Source: VFZN01 sp963709325
Lineage (GTDB): Bacteria > Acidobacteriota > Vicinamibacteria > Vicinamibacterales > UBA2999
Assembly (NCBI GenBank): GCA_963709325.1
Contig: CAVPVV010000003.1
Location: 3,720,001-3,784,000 of the forward strand
Direction of reading: 5' to 3'
DNA: 64,000 nt
Position 1 is the first letter of the stretch; each line of letters begins with the position of its first letter. A program made the translations under genes and the position numbers. The notes below the pieces were generated by a model, which saw only the letters and a list, made by a program, of their open reading frames with translations, did not search any database and had not been told where the DNA came from. Positions 44,469 to 54,037 of this stretch are shown here, piece after piece.

Positions 44469-44742
44469 CGAAGTCGCGCCCGCCCGCCCACGCCGCCGAT
44501 GAGTAGCTGACGACACATCGATGTTTCCTTCTGGCATGGGGGATGCGGGTACCTGCACACGGTGGTCGGTCTTCGGCCCTGCAGGGCGGCGTCTTCCGCT
44601 GCTTCGCGATACGGCAAGCGGCGATCACTGAAAGAGTTGCGAGCGGCACCCGCGGCATGGCGCTGCTCGGAGGTGCGGGAGGCGACCCCGGCCGGCCGGA
44701 GCGTCCCCCGATTATTCGTGCGCAATCCGAGGGGCAGGCATC

Positions 44743-47481
44743 ATGAAGACATCCAATCCGTCCATTTTCGACGATGTCAACGAACAGCGCCGCCTGAACG
44801 AAGCCCGCGAGAACGGTATTCCCTGGAAGAAGTGGGGACCGTACCTGAGTGAGCGGCAGTGGGGAACCGTCCGCGAGGACTACAGCCGCGACGGCAACGC
44901 GTGGAACTACTTCTCGCACGACCAGTCCCGCTCGCGGACCTACCGCTGGGGCGAAGACGGGTTGGCCGGCGTCTCGGATGATGGCCAACGGCTGTGCTTC
45001 GGGCTCGCGCTCTGGAACGGCGAGGATCCGATTCTCAAGGAACGCCTCTTCGGCCTCACCAACAGCGAAGGCAATCACGGCGAAGATGTGAAGGAGTACT
45101 ACTTTTACGTCGATTCGACGCCGACGCACTCGTACATGAAGTACCTGTACAAGTATCCGCAGCGCGTCTTCCCGTACGTCGATCTCATCGAGACGAACCG
45201 CTTGCGCACGCGCGAGGACTTCGAGTACGAGCTGATCGACACCGGTGTCTTCGCCGACAACCGCTACTTCGACGTCTTCGTCGAGTACGCCAAGGGCGGT
45301 CCCGACGACCTGCTGGTGCAGATCACGGTCCACAACCGGGGACCCGAACCGGCGACGCTGCACCTCCTTCCGACGCTCTGGTTCCGGAACACCTGGTCCT
45401 GGGGTGACGAGGTGGCCCGCCCCATCCTGCGCGAGACCGCCAGCGCCATCGTCGTCGAGCATCAGGAGCTCGGGCCCTACACCCTGGCGTGCGACGGTTC
45501 GCCCGAGCTGTTGTTCACCGAAAACGAGTCGAATACCGAGCGGCTGTGGGGAGAAGCCAACCGCACTCCGTACGTCAAGGACGCGTTCCACCGCTACGTG
45601 ATCGACGGCGATGTCGGCGCCGTCAACCCGGAGCGGACCGGGACCAAGGCGGCGGCGCACTACATCCTCACCGTGCCCGCGGAGGGCGCGCAGGTAGTAC
45701 GGCTGCGGCTGGCGTCCGGCGAGGCGGAGGCGCCCTTCGGCGCGTCGTTCGCGGAGATCTTCGGCAAGCGGCTCGCCGATGCCGACGAGTTCTACGACCG
45801 GATCACGCCGCCTTCGCTCAATGCGGATCAGCGCCGCGTCCACCGGCAGGCGCTGGCCGGCATGCTGTGGACCAAGCAGTATTACTACTACGACGTGGAT
45901 CGCTGGCTGAAGGAGCGGGGCACCCACCCGCTCACCGGCACCGGCGACCAGGCGCCACGGAACGCCGAATGGTTCCACATGCTCAACGGGGACATCATCT
46001 CGATGCCCGACAAGTGGGAGTATCCGTGGTACGCGGCGTGGGACCTGGCGTTCCACACCCTGGCGTTGTCGCTCGTCGACTTCGACTTCGCCAAGGAGCA
46101 GCTGCTCCTGATGCTCCGCTCGCTCTACAGCCATCCCAACGGCCAGATTCCCGCCTACGAATGGAACTTCAGCGACGTCAACCCGCCGGTGCACGCCTGG
46201 GCCACGCTGTTCCTGTACACGATGGAGAAGGACCTCGGACGCGAGGACATCGATTTCCTCGAACGCTCGTTCCAGGGGCTGACGCTCAACTTCAACTGGT
46301 GGGTGAACCGCAAGGATCCCCAGGGCCGCAACGTGTTCGCCGGCGGCTTCCTCGGGCTCGACAACATCGGGGTCTTCGATCGTAGCGCGCAGCTGCCGAC
46401 CGGCGGCGCGCTCGAGCAGGCCGATGGGACCGCGTGGATGGCGTTCTACTGCCAGAACATGCTGGAGATGGCGCTGATTCTCGCCGACAGGGATCCAGCC
46501 TACGAGGAGGCGGCATTCAAGTACCTCGAGAACTTCGTCTGGATCGCTTATGCGATGGATCGGATCGGCGAGCACGGCGACGAGATGTGGGACGAGGAGG
46601 ACGGCTTCTACTACGACGTGCTTCGGCTGCCCAATGGCGAGGCGTTCCGGCTGAAGGTCCGCTCGATGGTCGGGCTCCTGCCGCTCTGCGCGAGCACGGT
46701 GATCGAGGCGGGTACCGCCGCCAAGCACCCACGCCTGATGGAGTTGATCGCGCTGTTCCGGAAGCGCCACCCCCAGGTGGTCGCCAAGGTCGCGCCGACC
46801 ACCGAGGGATTCGTCGGCGTCGGCAATCGCCGCCTGCTCTCGCCGCTCTCGAAGGACAAGCTGACGCGGATCCTGCACTACCTCCTCGACGAGAACGAGT
46901 TCCTGAGCCCGTTCGGGATCCGATCGCTGTCACGCGTCCATCGCGATCACCCGTTCGTCTTCAATTCCGGCGGCCAGCAGTACCGCGTCGAGTACCTGCC
47001 GGCCGAATCGAACACCGGGATGTTCGGCGGCAACTCGAACTGGCGCGGTCCAATCTGGATGCCGGTCAACGGGCTGATCGTCCGCGGCCTGCTGCATCTC
47101 TACTCGTTCTACGGAGACGATTTCACCGTCGAATGCCCGACCGGCTCGGGGAACCGCCTGACGCTGTTCCAGGTGGCGGAGGAGATCACGCGCCGGCTGA
47201 GCTCGATGTTCCTGCGCGACGCGAGCGGCAAGCGGCCGGTGTACGGCGGCACGTCCGTGTTCCAGGACGACCCGCACTGGCGCGACTACATCCTCTTCTA
47301 CGAGTACTTCCACGGCGACAACGGCGCCGGGCTCGGCGCAAGTCACCAGACGGGCTGGACCGGAATCATCGCGCGGCTGATGGACGTCTTCGCGCGGATG
47401 AAACCTGCCGACATCGTCGCCGCGCCGATGCGCGAGGTCGCCGAGCGGCTGGTTCGCGAACAGGTCGGAGGAACCCGATAA
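44743..47481 (+). CDS. GH63-type glucosidase (MGH1-like glycoside hydrolase)
   Basis: A 912-residue cytoplasmic protein without a signal peptide. It begins with an N-terminal region typical of 'glucosidase' proteins in this family: ENGIPWKKWGPYLSERQWGT, VREDYSRDGNAWNYF and DQSRSRTYRWGEDG. The C-terminal (alpha/alpha)6 barrel carries YPWYAAWDLAFHTLAL, where the Asp aligns with the general acid region, YEWNFSDVNPPVHAWA, and the late GNSNWRGPIWMPVNGLIV. Likely substrates are alpha-glucosides such as trehalose- or glucosylglycerate-type compounds (family inference). A weak GAGGGGCAGG lies before ATG 44743. The gene is monocistronic; the 274-base gap upstream shows no gene. Confidence 0.87.
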   Translation: MKTSNPSIFDDVNEQRRLNEARENGIPWKKWGPYLSERQWGTVREDYSRDGNAWNYFSHDQSRSRTYRWGEDGLAGVSDDGQRLCFGLALWNGEDPILKERLFGLTNSEGNHGEDVKEYYFYVDSTPTHSYMKYLYKYPQRVFPYVDLIETNRLRTREDFEYELIDTGVFADNRYFDVFVEYAKGGPDDLLVQITVHNRGPEPATLHLLPTLWFRNTWSWGDEVARPILRETASAIVVEHQELGPYTLACDGSPELLFTENESNTERLWGEANRTPYVKDAFHRYVIDGDVGAVNPERTGTKAAAHYILTVPAEGAQVVRLRLASGEAEAPFGASFAEIFGKRLADADEFYDRITPPSLNADQRRVHRQALAGMLWTKQYYYYDVDRWLKERGTHPLTGTGDQAPRNAEWFHMLNGDIISMPDKWEYPWYAAWDLAFHTLALSLVDFDFAKEQLLLMLRSLYSHPNGQIPAYEWNFSDVNPPVHAWATLFLYTMEKDLGREDIDFLERSFQGLTLNFNWWVNRKDPQGRNVFAGGFLGLDNIGVFDRSAQLPTGGALEQADGTAWMAFYCQNMLEMALILADRDPAYEEAAFKYLENFVWIAYAMDRIGEHGDEMWDEEDGFYYDVLRLPNGEAFRLKVRSMVGLLPLCASTVIEAGTAAKHPRLMELIALFRKRHPQVVAKVAPTTEGFVGVGNRRLLSPLSKDKLTRILHYLLDENEFLSPFGIRSLSRVHRDHPFVFNSGGQQYRVEYLPAESNTGMFGGNSNWRGPIWMPVNGLIVRGLLHLYSFYGDDFTVECPTGSGNRLTLFQVAEEITRRLSSMFLRDASGKRPVYGGTSVFQDDPHWRDYILFYEYFHGDNGAGLGASHQTGWTGIIARLMDVFARMKPADIVAAPMREVAERLVREQVGGTR

Positions 47482-47513
47482 CACGGGGGTTCAAGTCAGG
47501 AAGATTCAAGACA

Positions 47514-49091
47514 CTACGTGAAGAGCACGCCGGGTGCGAGTTTGCCGGTGGGGTCGAGTGCGCGCTTGACGGCTCGCATCTCCTCGATGCCGCGCTCGCC
47601 GTAGAGCTCCGCCAGCAGCTGCTGCTTGAGCCGGCTGCGGCCGACGCCGTGTTCGGCGAGCGGCGCGCCGCCCATCGCGATCACGCCGCGGGCGATCTCG
47701 AAGATCGCCTGCCGGCCGGCCTCGACGTCCGCGAGCGACCGCGGGATCAGGTTGGGGTGCAGGTTGCCGTCGGAGAAATGGCCCCAGATCGCGCAGTCGA
47801 GACCGCGCCGGGCGAATGCGTCGCGGTAGAGCCGCAGCGAATCGGCGAGCCGATCGAACGGCACCACCGGATCGGCTGCCGTCTTCTGGATCTCGGGATG
47901 GACGCGTGCTTTGGCGGCGCCGACCAGTGCGTTGATACTCGCCGGCACCGCCTCGCGCAGTCCGAACAGCCGCTCGGCGCCGCGGTCATCGTCTGGGAGT
48001 GCCACGATCGGATCGTCGGTGACGCCGGCGGAAGCGAGCCGCGACTCCAACGTCTCGAGCGTGGCGTCTTCGCCGCCGGTCACCTCGATCTGGACCAGGA
48101 GCAGTACCGAACCCGGGCCCGGACGCGGAGTCCGGGCACGCGCGAACGCCTCGTCGGGGACGGCGGCCAGCGAGCGCGCATCCATGTACTCGACGGCCGA
48201 CACCTCGAGTGCTCCTCGCCTCCCACTACCGGCGGCGACTCGGGTTTGGGGCGCAGCCGCAGGACGGCGTCGGCCGATCGACTCCGAGCACAGGGCGACT
48301 GTGAGCGCGATTGCCTGTTCATCCTCTGCACAGCGGACCAACGCCACCAGCCGCGGCGGCCGCGGCACGACGCGCAGTCGCGCGGCGGTGATCACGCCCA
48401 GCGTTCCCTCCGAGCCGATGAACAGGTCGATGAGATCCATCCCCGGCGCCGCGAAGTAGCCGGCGGAGAGCTTGGCGACCTCCGGCATGCGAACGGCCGG
48501 GACCCGAACCCGCACCGCCGTTCCGTCGCTCGCCTCGATCGTGAATCCGCTTTCGGAATCCGCGAGAATCCGGCCCCGCTCGAGATCCAGCACGTCGCCG
48601 CTGGCGAGCACGACCGTGATCGCCTCCACCCAGTCGCGCGTCGAGCCGTACTTGAACGTGGCCGCGCCGGCCGCGTTGGTCGCAATCGTGCCGCCGACAA
48701 AAGCGCCGTCGTAAGTCGGAACCGGCGGGTAGTACAGGCCCGACGCCGTCAGCGCCTGTTGCAGCACCGCGAGCGGAACACCGGCGCCAACATGAACGCA
48801 GCCGTCCGCGGGGACGCCGATCGCCGACAGCGCGCGCGTGCTGACGAGCACCTCGCCGCGCGGCGTGGCGCCGCCGGTCAGCGAGGACTGCGCGCCAATC
48901 GCAAGGACCCGATCGGATGCGGCAACGATGGCGGCGACTTCGGCTTCGTCGTGGGGGAACACGATGCCCGGCGAGCTCCCGCCCGGCACATGTGCGGCGT
49001 CGCTCAGGAACGAGGCAAGGATGGCGGGATCGTGTTCAATCGGAGGCACCCCCGCCGGCCGCGGCCGTCTCGCCCACAGGCGCGAAGTCAC
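47514..49091 (-). CDS. FAD-binding (D-lactate/glycolate oxidase GlcD-like) protein
   Basis: A 525-residue flavoprotein of the FAD_binding_4/FAD-oxidase_C type. The PCMH-type FAD domain has RVLAIGAQSSLTGGATPRGE, VGAGVPLAVLQQALT and VGGTIATNAAGAATFKYGST, followed by GSEGTLGVITAARLRV. The C-terminal domain has AIWGHFSDGNLHPNL and MGGAPLAEHGVGRSRL, the substrate-binding histidines of glycolate and D-lactate dehydrogenases. It oxidises a 2-hydroxy acid. GTG 49091 is preferred: CAGAAT lies six bases before it, and further upstream the frame enters a short tandem repeat. Confidence 0.87.
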   Translation of the reverse strand: MTSRLWARRPRPAGVPPIEHDPAILASFLSDAAHVPGGSSPGIVFPHDEAEVAAIVAASDRVLAIGAQSSLTGGATPRGEVLVSTRALSAIGVPADGCVHVGAGVPLAVLQQALTASGLYYPPVPTYDGAFVGGTIATNAAGAATFKYGSTRDWVEAITVVLASGDVLDLERGRILADSESGFTIEASDGTAVRVRVPAVRMPEVAKLSAGYFAAPGMDLIDLFIGSEGTLGVITAARLRVVPRPPRLVALVRCAEDEQAIALTVALCSESIGRRRPAAAPQTRVAAGSGRRGALEVSAVEYMDARSLAAVPDEAFARARTPRPGPGSVLLLVQIEVTGGEDATLETLESRLASAGVTDDPIVALPDDDRGAERLFGLREAVPASINALVGAAKARVHPEIQKTAADPVVPFDRLADSLRLYRDAFARRGLDCAIWGHFSDGNLHPNLIPRSLADVEAGRQAIFEIARGVIAMGGAPLAEHGVGRSRLKQQLLAELYGERGIEEMRAVKRALDPTGKLAPGVLFT

Positions 49092-49097
49092 CAGCCG

Positions 49098-49103
49098 ATT
49101 CTG
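49098..49103 (-). promoter_or_regulatory. Candidate -10 box (CAGAAT) for the GlcD-like gene
   Basis: CAGAAT on the minus strand six bases before GTG 49091. Four of six bases match TATAAT. The spacing follows the leaderless pattern seen elsewhere in the window. Confidence 0.3.
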
Positions 49104-49127
49104 TCGCAGTTCGGACCAACGGCATTG

Positions 49128-49166
49128 CTTTGAGCCCTCGGGCTTTGAGCCCGCGGGCTTTGAACC
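49128..49166. repeat. Short tandem repeat, 15-bp unit
   Basis: Two full units and one partial unit of CTTTGAGCCCKCGGG (49128-49142, 49143-49157, 49158-49166). It lies upstream of the GlcD-like gene, in the 244-base gap before cysNC. Read in frame it would encode GSKPAGSKPEGSK, but there is no reason to think it is translated. Confidence 0.6.
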
Positions 49167-49335
49167 TCTGCGAGAACCGTCGTGTTGACCGGTCGGGATA
49201 TCGAAATCAACGCGGCCAGGATTCGAGCCGTCCTGTTGCATCCGATCTTGGCCGCCGACTCCGAGGACGAGGACGCTAAACCGGCCGCGGACGGCGCCGA
49301 ACCGTGAGCTGATGATCGGGCCGGGCGCGCACCGG

Positions 49336-51210
49336 CTAGCGCTTGCGGCAGCGCTCCTTCACCAGCGCCATCACCGACGCGATGGCTGTCTCGATCGACC
49401 AGGAGTCGGTATCGATCGTCAGGTCGGCCGGCTCGGGAGGTTCGTACACCGTCAGCCCCGATAGCGTGGATTCCCGCGCGTACAACCCCTTCACATCACG
49501 AGCGCGCAGCGTGGACACCGAGGCCTTGACGTAGATCTCGGTGAACCGGCCCGGCGGGAAGAGCGATCGCACCGCGTCCCGATCCCGCGCGAACGGCGAC
49601 ACGAACGTGCACAGCACAATGTGGCCGGCCTCGAAGAACAGCCGCGCGACCTCGCCCGCCCGCCGGACGTTCTCGGCACGGTCGCTTGGGCTGAACCCGA
49701 GATCGCCGTTGAGCCCGTGGCGGAGCTGATCGCCATCGAGGAGCATCGTTCGATACCCCTCCGAGAACAGCTGCCGCTCGACCGCGCGCGCGATCGTGCT
49801 CTTGCCCGCGCCCGACAGGCCGGTCAGCCAGACCACGCCCGCGGCATGGCCCTGGGTCTGCTCGCGCTCGGGACGCGGGACGTTCCAGTGATCCCATGTG
49901 ACGTTCGGCGACCGGCGCGGCTCGGACCGGACCTCACTCCTGGTCTCGCCGCGGATCATCCCCGCCGCGACGGTCACGTTGGTCCGCGGGTCGACCACCA
50001 CGAAGCTGCCGGTCGCGCTGTTGACGCGGTAGCTGTCGAAGCAGAGCGGGTTGGCCGTCACCAGCTGGACGCGGCCGATGTCGTTCAGTCCGAGCCGTTC
50101 GGCCGGCTCGCGGTGCATCGTGTCCACGTCGACGCGGTACTCGATCCGATCGATGTAGGCCTGCACTTCCCGCGAAGTATGGAGCAGGACGTACCCGCGC
50201 CCCACTTCCAGCGCCTCGTCGTTCATCCAGCAGAGAAATGCGTCGAAGCGATCCGCGACGGTCGGCTGGTTCTTCCTGCGCGCCAGCATGTCGCCGCGCG
50301 CGACGTCGATCTCGGTGTCGAGGGTGATGGTGACGGCGTCGCCGGCGACGGCCTCCTCGCGCGGGCCGTCGAAGGTGGTAATCGCACGAACCTTCGCGGC
50401 CACACCGGAGGGGAGGCAGGTCAGCTCGTCGCCGACTCGGACCGAGCCCGACGCGACCGTCCCGGCGTAGCCCCGGAACGACTGATTCGGGCGCACGACG
50501 TACTGGACAGGGAACCGGAAGTCGATCGTGTTCCGGCGCCGTCCGGGAATGATGCTTTCGAGCAGGTGCAGCAGCGGGCCGCCCTGGTACCACGGGGTGC
50601 GTGCAGAGGCGGTGACCACGTTGTCGCCGTCGAGCGCCGAGATCGGGACGAAGGTGATGTCGGCGACCGTCAGCTTGTCGGCGAAGCCGGTGTAATCCGC
50701 GACGATCGTGCGGAACACCGCCTCGGAGAAGCCGACTAGATCCATCTTGTTGACGGCGACGATCACGTGGGGGATGCCGAGCAGCGAGGCGATAAACGAA
50801 TGGCGGCGCGACTGGGTCAGGACGCCCTTCTGCGCATCCACGAGGACGATCGCGACGTCAGCGGTCGAGGCGCCGGTCACCATGTTGCGCGTGTACTGGA
50901 CGTGGCCCGGCGTGTCGGCGAGGATGAACTTGCGCCGGGGTGTCGCGAAGTATCGATACGCGACGTCGATCGTGATCTTCTGCTCGCGCTCGGCGCGGAG
51001 CCCATCGGTGAGCAGTGCCAGGTTCACCGACGACTCGCCGAGCCGCCGGCTGGCCCCCTCAATCTGTGCCAGCTGATCCTCGAAGATCGACTTGGTGTCG
51101 TAGAGCAGCCTCCCGATCAGCGTGCTCTTGCCATCGTCAACGCTGCCGGCGGTGGCGATGCGGAGCAGGTCCATGCCGGCGTAGGCGGCGTGGTCCGGCG
51201 GCGACGTCAT
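49336..51210 (-). CDS. cysNC: Bifunctional sulfate adenylyltransferase subunit 1 / adenylylsulfate kinase
   Basis: A 624-residue fusion. Residues 15-430 are the CysN GTPase with G1 GSVDDGKST, DTPGH (G3) and NKMD (G4). Residues 455-624 are APS kinase with P-loop WLTGLSGAGKST and the DGDQLRHGLNGDLGFSPSDR motif. With CysD it makes APS from sulfate and ATP, driven by GTP; the kinase domain then makes PAPS. Its ATG overlaps the TGA of cysD by one base. It is the last gene of a five-gene overlapping operon. PAPS reductase and sulfite reductase genes are not in this window. Confidence 0.96.
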   Translation of the reverse strand: MTSPPDHAAYAGMDLLRIATAGSVDDGKSTLIGRLLYDTKSIFEDQLAQIEGASRRLGESSVNLALLTDGLRAEREQKITIDVAYRYFATPRRKFILADTPGHVQYTRNMVTGASTADVAIVLVDAQKGVLTQSRRHSFIASLLGIPHVIVAVNKMDLVGFSEAVFRTIVADYTGFADKLTVADITFVPISALDGDNVVTASARTPWYQGGPLLHLLESIIPGRRRNTIDFRFPVQYVVRPNQSFRGYAGTVASGSVRVGDELTCLPSGVAAKVRAITTFDGPREEAVAGDAVTITLDTEIDVARGDMLARRKNQPTVADRFDAFLCWMNDEALEVGRGYVLLHTSREVQAYIDRIEYRVDVDTMHREPAERLGLNDIGRVQLVTANPLCFDSYRVNSATGSFVVVDPRTNVTVAAGMIRGETRSEVRSEPRRSPNVTWDHWNVPRPEREQTQGHAAGVVWLTGLSGAGKSTIARAVERQLFSEGYRTMLLDGDQLRHGLNGDLGFSPSDRAENVRRAGEVARLFFEAGHIVLCTFVSPFARDRDAVRSLFPPGRFTEIYVKASVSTLRARDVKGLYARESTLSGLTVYEPPEPADLTIDTDSWSIETAIASVMALVKERCRKR

Positions 51211-52115
51211 CAGAAGTATCCCGCCTTCTTGCGGTCTTCCATCGCCGTTTCGGAGCGCTTGTCGTCGCTCCGCCCGCCGCGCTCCGTGACCCGCGCGGCG
51301 GCCGTCTCGAGGATGATCGCGCCGACGGTGGCGGCGCTGGACAGCACCGCGCCGGTGCAGGTCGCGTCGCCGACGGTGCGGAAGCGGACGACGTGCCGCT
51401 CGATCGCTTCGCCGTCGACCAGCGGAATGAACTCGGACGCGGCCAGGTAGATGCCGTCGCGGATGAAGACGTCGCGCTCGTGGGCGAAGTAGAGCGAGGG
51501 CATCGGGATCTGCTCGATCGCGATGTACTGCCAGACGTCCATCTCGGTCCAGTTCGAGATCGGGAAGACGCGGAAGTGCTCACCGGGATGCTTGCGTCCG
51601 TTGTACAGGTTCCACGGCTCGGGCCGCTGGTTTCTCGGATCCCACTGGCCGAACCGATCGCGGTGCGAGAAGATCCGCTCCTTGGCGCGGGCCTTCTCCT
51701 CGTCGCGGCGCGCGCCACCGATCGCCGCGTCGGCCTTCAGATCCCGGAGCGCGTCGAGCAGGGTCACCGTCTGCAGCATGTTGCGACTGGCGGTCGGACC
51801 GGTTTCCTCGTTCACGCGTCCTTTGTCGATCGAGTCCTGGACGAAGGCGACCCTCAGATCCACGCCGAGCGACTTCGCGTATTCGTCACGGTAGACAATC
51901 GTCTCGGGAAAGTTGTGGCCGGTGTCGATGTGGAGGAGCGGGAAGGGAATCGGCGCCGGATGGAACGCCTTGCGGGCCAGCCAGGCGACGACGATCGAGT
52001 CCTTGCCGCCGGAGAAAAGAAGCACTGGCCGTTCGAACTGAGCCCCGACCTCGCGCAGCACGTGAATCGATTCGTTCTCGAGGGTGGACAGGTGCCCTCG
52101 CAGATCGGTTTTCAT
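51210..52115 (-). CDS. cysD: Sulfate adenylyltransferase subunit 2
   Basis: A 301-residue PP-loop enzyme. It has LFSGGKDSIVVAWLARKAF (PP-loop), the RRDEEKARAKERIFSHRD segment, and the C-terminal RTVGDATCTGAV and ERGGRSDDKRSETAMEDRKK stretch typical of CysD, ending GYF. It binds sulfate and ATP and forms APS with CysN. ATG 52115 overlaps the cysQ stop by four bases (ATGA), and its own stop overlaps cysNC, giving strong translational coupling. Confidence 0.96.
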   Translation of the reverse strand: MKTDLRGHLSTLENESIHVLREVGAQFERPVLLFSGGKDSIVVAWLARKAFHPAPIPFPLLHIDTGHNFPETIVYRDEYAKSLGVDLRVAFVQDSIDKGRVNEETGPTASRNMLQTVTLLDALRDLKADAAIGGARRDEEKARAKERIFSHRDRFGQWDPRNQRPEPWNLYNGRKHPGEHFRVFPISNWTEMDVWQYIAIEQIPMPSLYFAHERDVFIRDGIYLAASEFIPLVDGEAIERHVVRFRTVGDATCTGAVLSSAATVGAIILETAAARVTERGGRSDDKRSETAMEDRKKAGYF

Positions 52116-52915
52116 ACGATCCCGGCGGCGCTGAAGAGCGGGGCCCAGCGGAACGCGCGATCTCCGACGGCGACGAAGTGAGGATTGAGCTGGCGCGGCA
52201 CAAGGTAGCGGAGCGGCGCGCCACCGAGATCGAACACTTCGCCTCCCGCGGCGTGCAGCACGCCGTGAGCCGCCGCGATGTCCCAGGGCATGGTCGGACC
52301 ATCGCGGAAATAGAGGTCGGCGCGCCCTTCGGCCACCATGCAGAACTTGAGCGAGCTGCCCATGCCGACCGTCCGCGCGCCTGGCAGCTGCGCGAGCAGC
52401 GCTGCGACCTGCGGCCCGGCGTGATCGCGGCTGGCCACGATTCGCAGGGCATCGGGCCGGGCCGGCGCGCAGACGTGGATCGGCGAGCGGCCGTGGTGGT
52501 CCCACCGCTCGGCGCCGGTGTCGCTCGTCACCCACGACGCGCCGAGCGCTGGCGCGTGCACCACCGCCGCGACCGGCACGCCGTCGCGCACGCGCGCGAT
52601 GTTCACGGTGAACTCACCGGTGCGCTTGAGAAACTCCTTGGTGCCGTCGAGCGGATCGACGAGCCAGTAATTCCCGGCCAGGATCGCCGACCGGTCACCA
52701 TCGAAGCCGTCCTCTTCCGAGACGACCGGAACCTCCGGCGTCAGCCGTGCCAGGCTCTCGACGATTGTCACATGCGCGGCGCGGTCGGCTTCGGTGAGCG
52801 GGGAGGCGTCGGCTTTGTACTCCACCGCCACCGCTCCGGCGCGGTGATACACGGCGAGAATCGCGGCGCCGGCCTCAACGGCGACTGCGTGCAGCTGGTC
52901 GGGGCTGACCTGCAT
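52112..52915 (-). CDS. cysQ: 3'(2'),5'-bisphosphate nucleotidase
   Basis: A 267-residue inositol-monophosphatase-fold enzyme. Metal-binding motifs are VVSEEDG, WLVDPLDGTKEFLKRTGEFT and PTMPWDIAAAHGVLHAAGG. It removes the 3' phosphate from PAP/PAPS, preventing product build-up after PAPS use, which explains its place next to cysD and cysNC. ATG 52915 overlaps the stop of the preceding frameshifted gene (TGATG). Length and motifs are complete. Confidence 0.94.
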   Translation of the reverse strand: MQVSPDQLHAVAVEAGAAILAVYHRAGAVAVEYKADASPLTEADRAAHVTIVESLARLTPEVPVVSEEDGFDGDRSAILAGNYWLVDPLDGTKEFLKRTGEFTVNIARVRDGVPVAAVVHAPALGASWVTSDTGAERWDHHGRSPIHVCAPARPDALRIVASRDHAGPQVAALLAQLPGARTVGMGSSLKFCMVAEGRADLYFRDGPTMPWDIAAAHGVLHAAGGEVFDLGGAPLRYLVPRQLNPHFVAVGDRAFRWAPLFSAAGIV

Positions 52916-54037
52916 CAGCGCGGCTTGCGAGCCGCCTCCGCCTCCTGCGCGCGGGCGCCGCGCAGCACGCCCTCGAGCCCGTAGTTCGCCTCGTGACACG
53001 CGTACTCGTAGACCTGCTCACCAGGCGCCATGGCGTTGAAGACCAGCTCACCGGTGAACGGGGTCGTGAACGTCGTCGGATCCTCGATCGTGAAGCGGTA
53101 GTTGATCGTGTTCGCGTCGCGGCGGATCAGCCGCTCGATGACCTTGAGGTTCTCCCACGAGTTACGGAAGCCGTGATGCGGGTAGAAGTTCGTCGTCTCG
53201 ATCACCAGCGTGTCGCCTTCCCAGCGCCCGATCGAATCGCCGAACCACTTGCGGACGCCGCGGGCGGGTGCGTGCCGTTCATCCGGACGACGCGCGCGTC
53301 GTGGACCATCTCGGTGAGGATGATGATGGTGTCCTTCGACTGCACGATCGTGTAGTTGTTGTTGTAGAAGTAGTTCGGCAGCATCGGCGGCCCGGCGTTG
53401 TTGCCGAACGAGGTGATGCAGCGCTCGCCGAGCGGACGCAGTTCGGGGTGATCGAACTCGCTGCCCTGCGTCTTGCGCATCGTCTGCCGCCTCGCGAGGC
53501 GCGCCCGCGCCGTCGTCGGTGTAGCCGGGCACGCGGCCGTTGGGCGGGTCGATGATGATCGAGCTGCGCGGCTGTCCGTCGACGCGCAGCACCAGATCGC
53601 CGGGATCGATCCAGAACGCGTTGTAGCCGCCGACCACGCCGCCGCCGGCCTGCCAGAGCGCTCCAGATACGTCGGTTCGGCATTCGGGCTCTTGCGCACC
53701 TCGCCGCCGACCGGCGGCGCGCTGCGATTCGGATCGCTCGGCGCTGCTCGCGCGCGTCGATTGCCGCCTCGGTCTTCGTCTCGTCGTCGCGGGCCTGCTT
53801 CTTCGGTGAGCACCAGCGGACGTGCTCTGGCCGCAGCCGCTCGAGCGGCGTGATCGTGGCGTTGGTCCAGTTGCCCTGCAGATCCGGATTGCCATCGGCG
53901 GTGCGCGGAATGCCGCCGACTTCGCGGCGTGGCCGTGCGCGGCGGCTTCTGCCGGCCGGTGTGGCAGGCGGGCCTGGGCGCCGGCGGCGACGAGCGCCGA
54001 GAAGGGCGGCGGTGACGGTGAGGCCGGCGATCCTCAT
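52915..54037 (-). pseudogene. Secreted acidobacterial protein (DGNPDLQGNW family), multiple frameshifts
   Basis: Begins at ATG 54037 (MRIAGLTVTAALLGA, signal peptide) overlapping the stop of the gene upstream. Recognisable family segments lie in all three frames: TADGNPDLQGNWTNATITPL, VGGEVRKSPNAEPTYLE, GGYNAFWIDPGDLVLRVDGQ, RCITSFGNNAGPPMLPNYFY, SKDTIIILTEMVHDARVVRM and FGDSIGRWEGDTLVIETTNF. At least seven single-base gains or losses separate them, including an extra base near 53798. The last ~100 residues are intact to the TGA that overlaps cysQ. The family is abundant in acidobacteria and has no known function. First in-frame similarity to the upstream gene suggests the two are paralogues. 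Confidence 0.7.

Noticed and set aside
44377..46878. 833-codon minus-strand open frame opposite the GH63 gene
   Set aside because: No domain pattern; it follows the codon-phase shadow of the sense gene.
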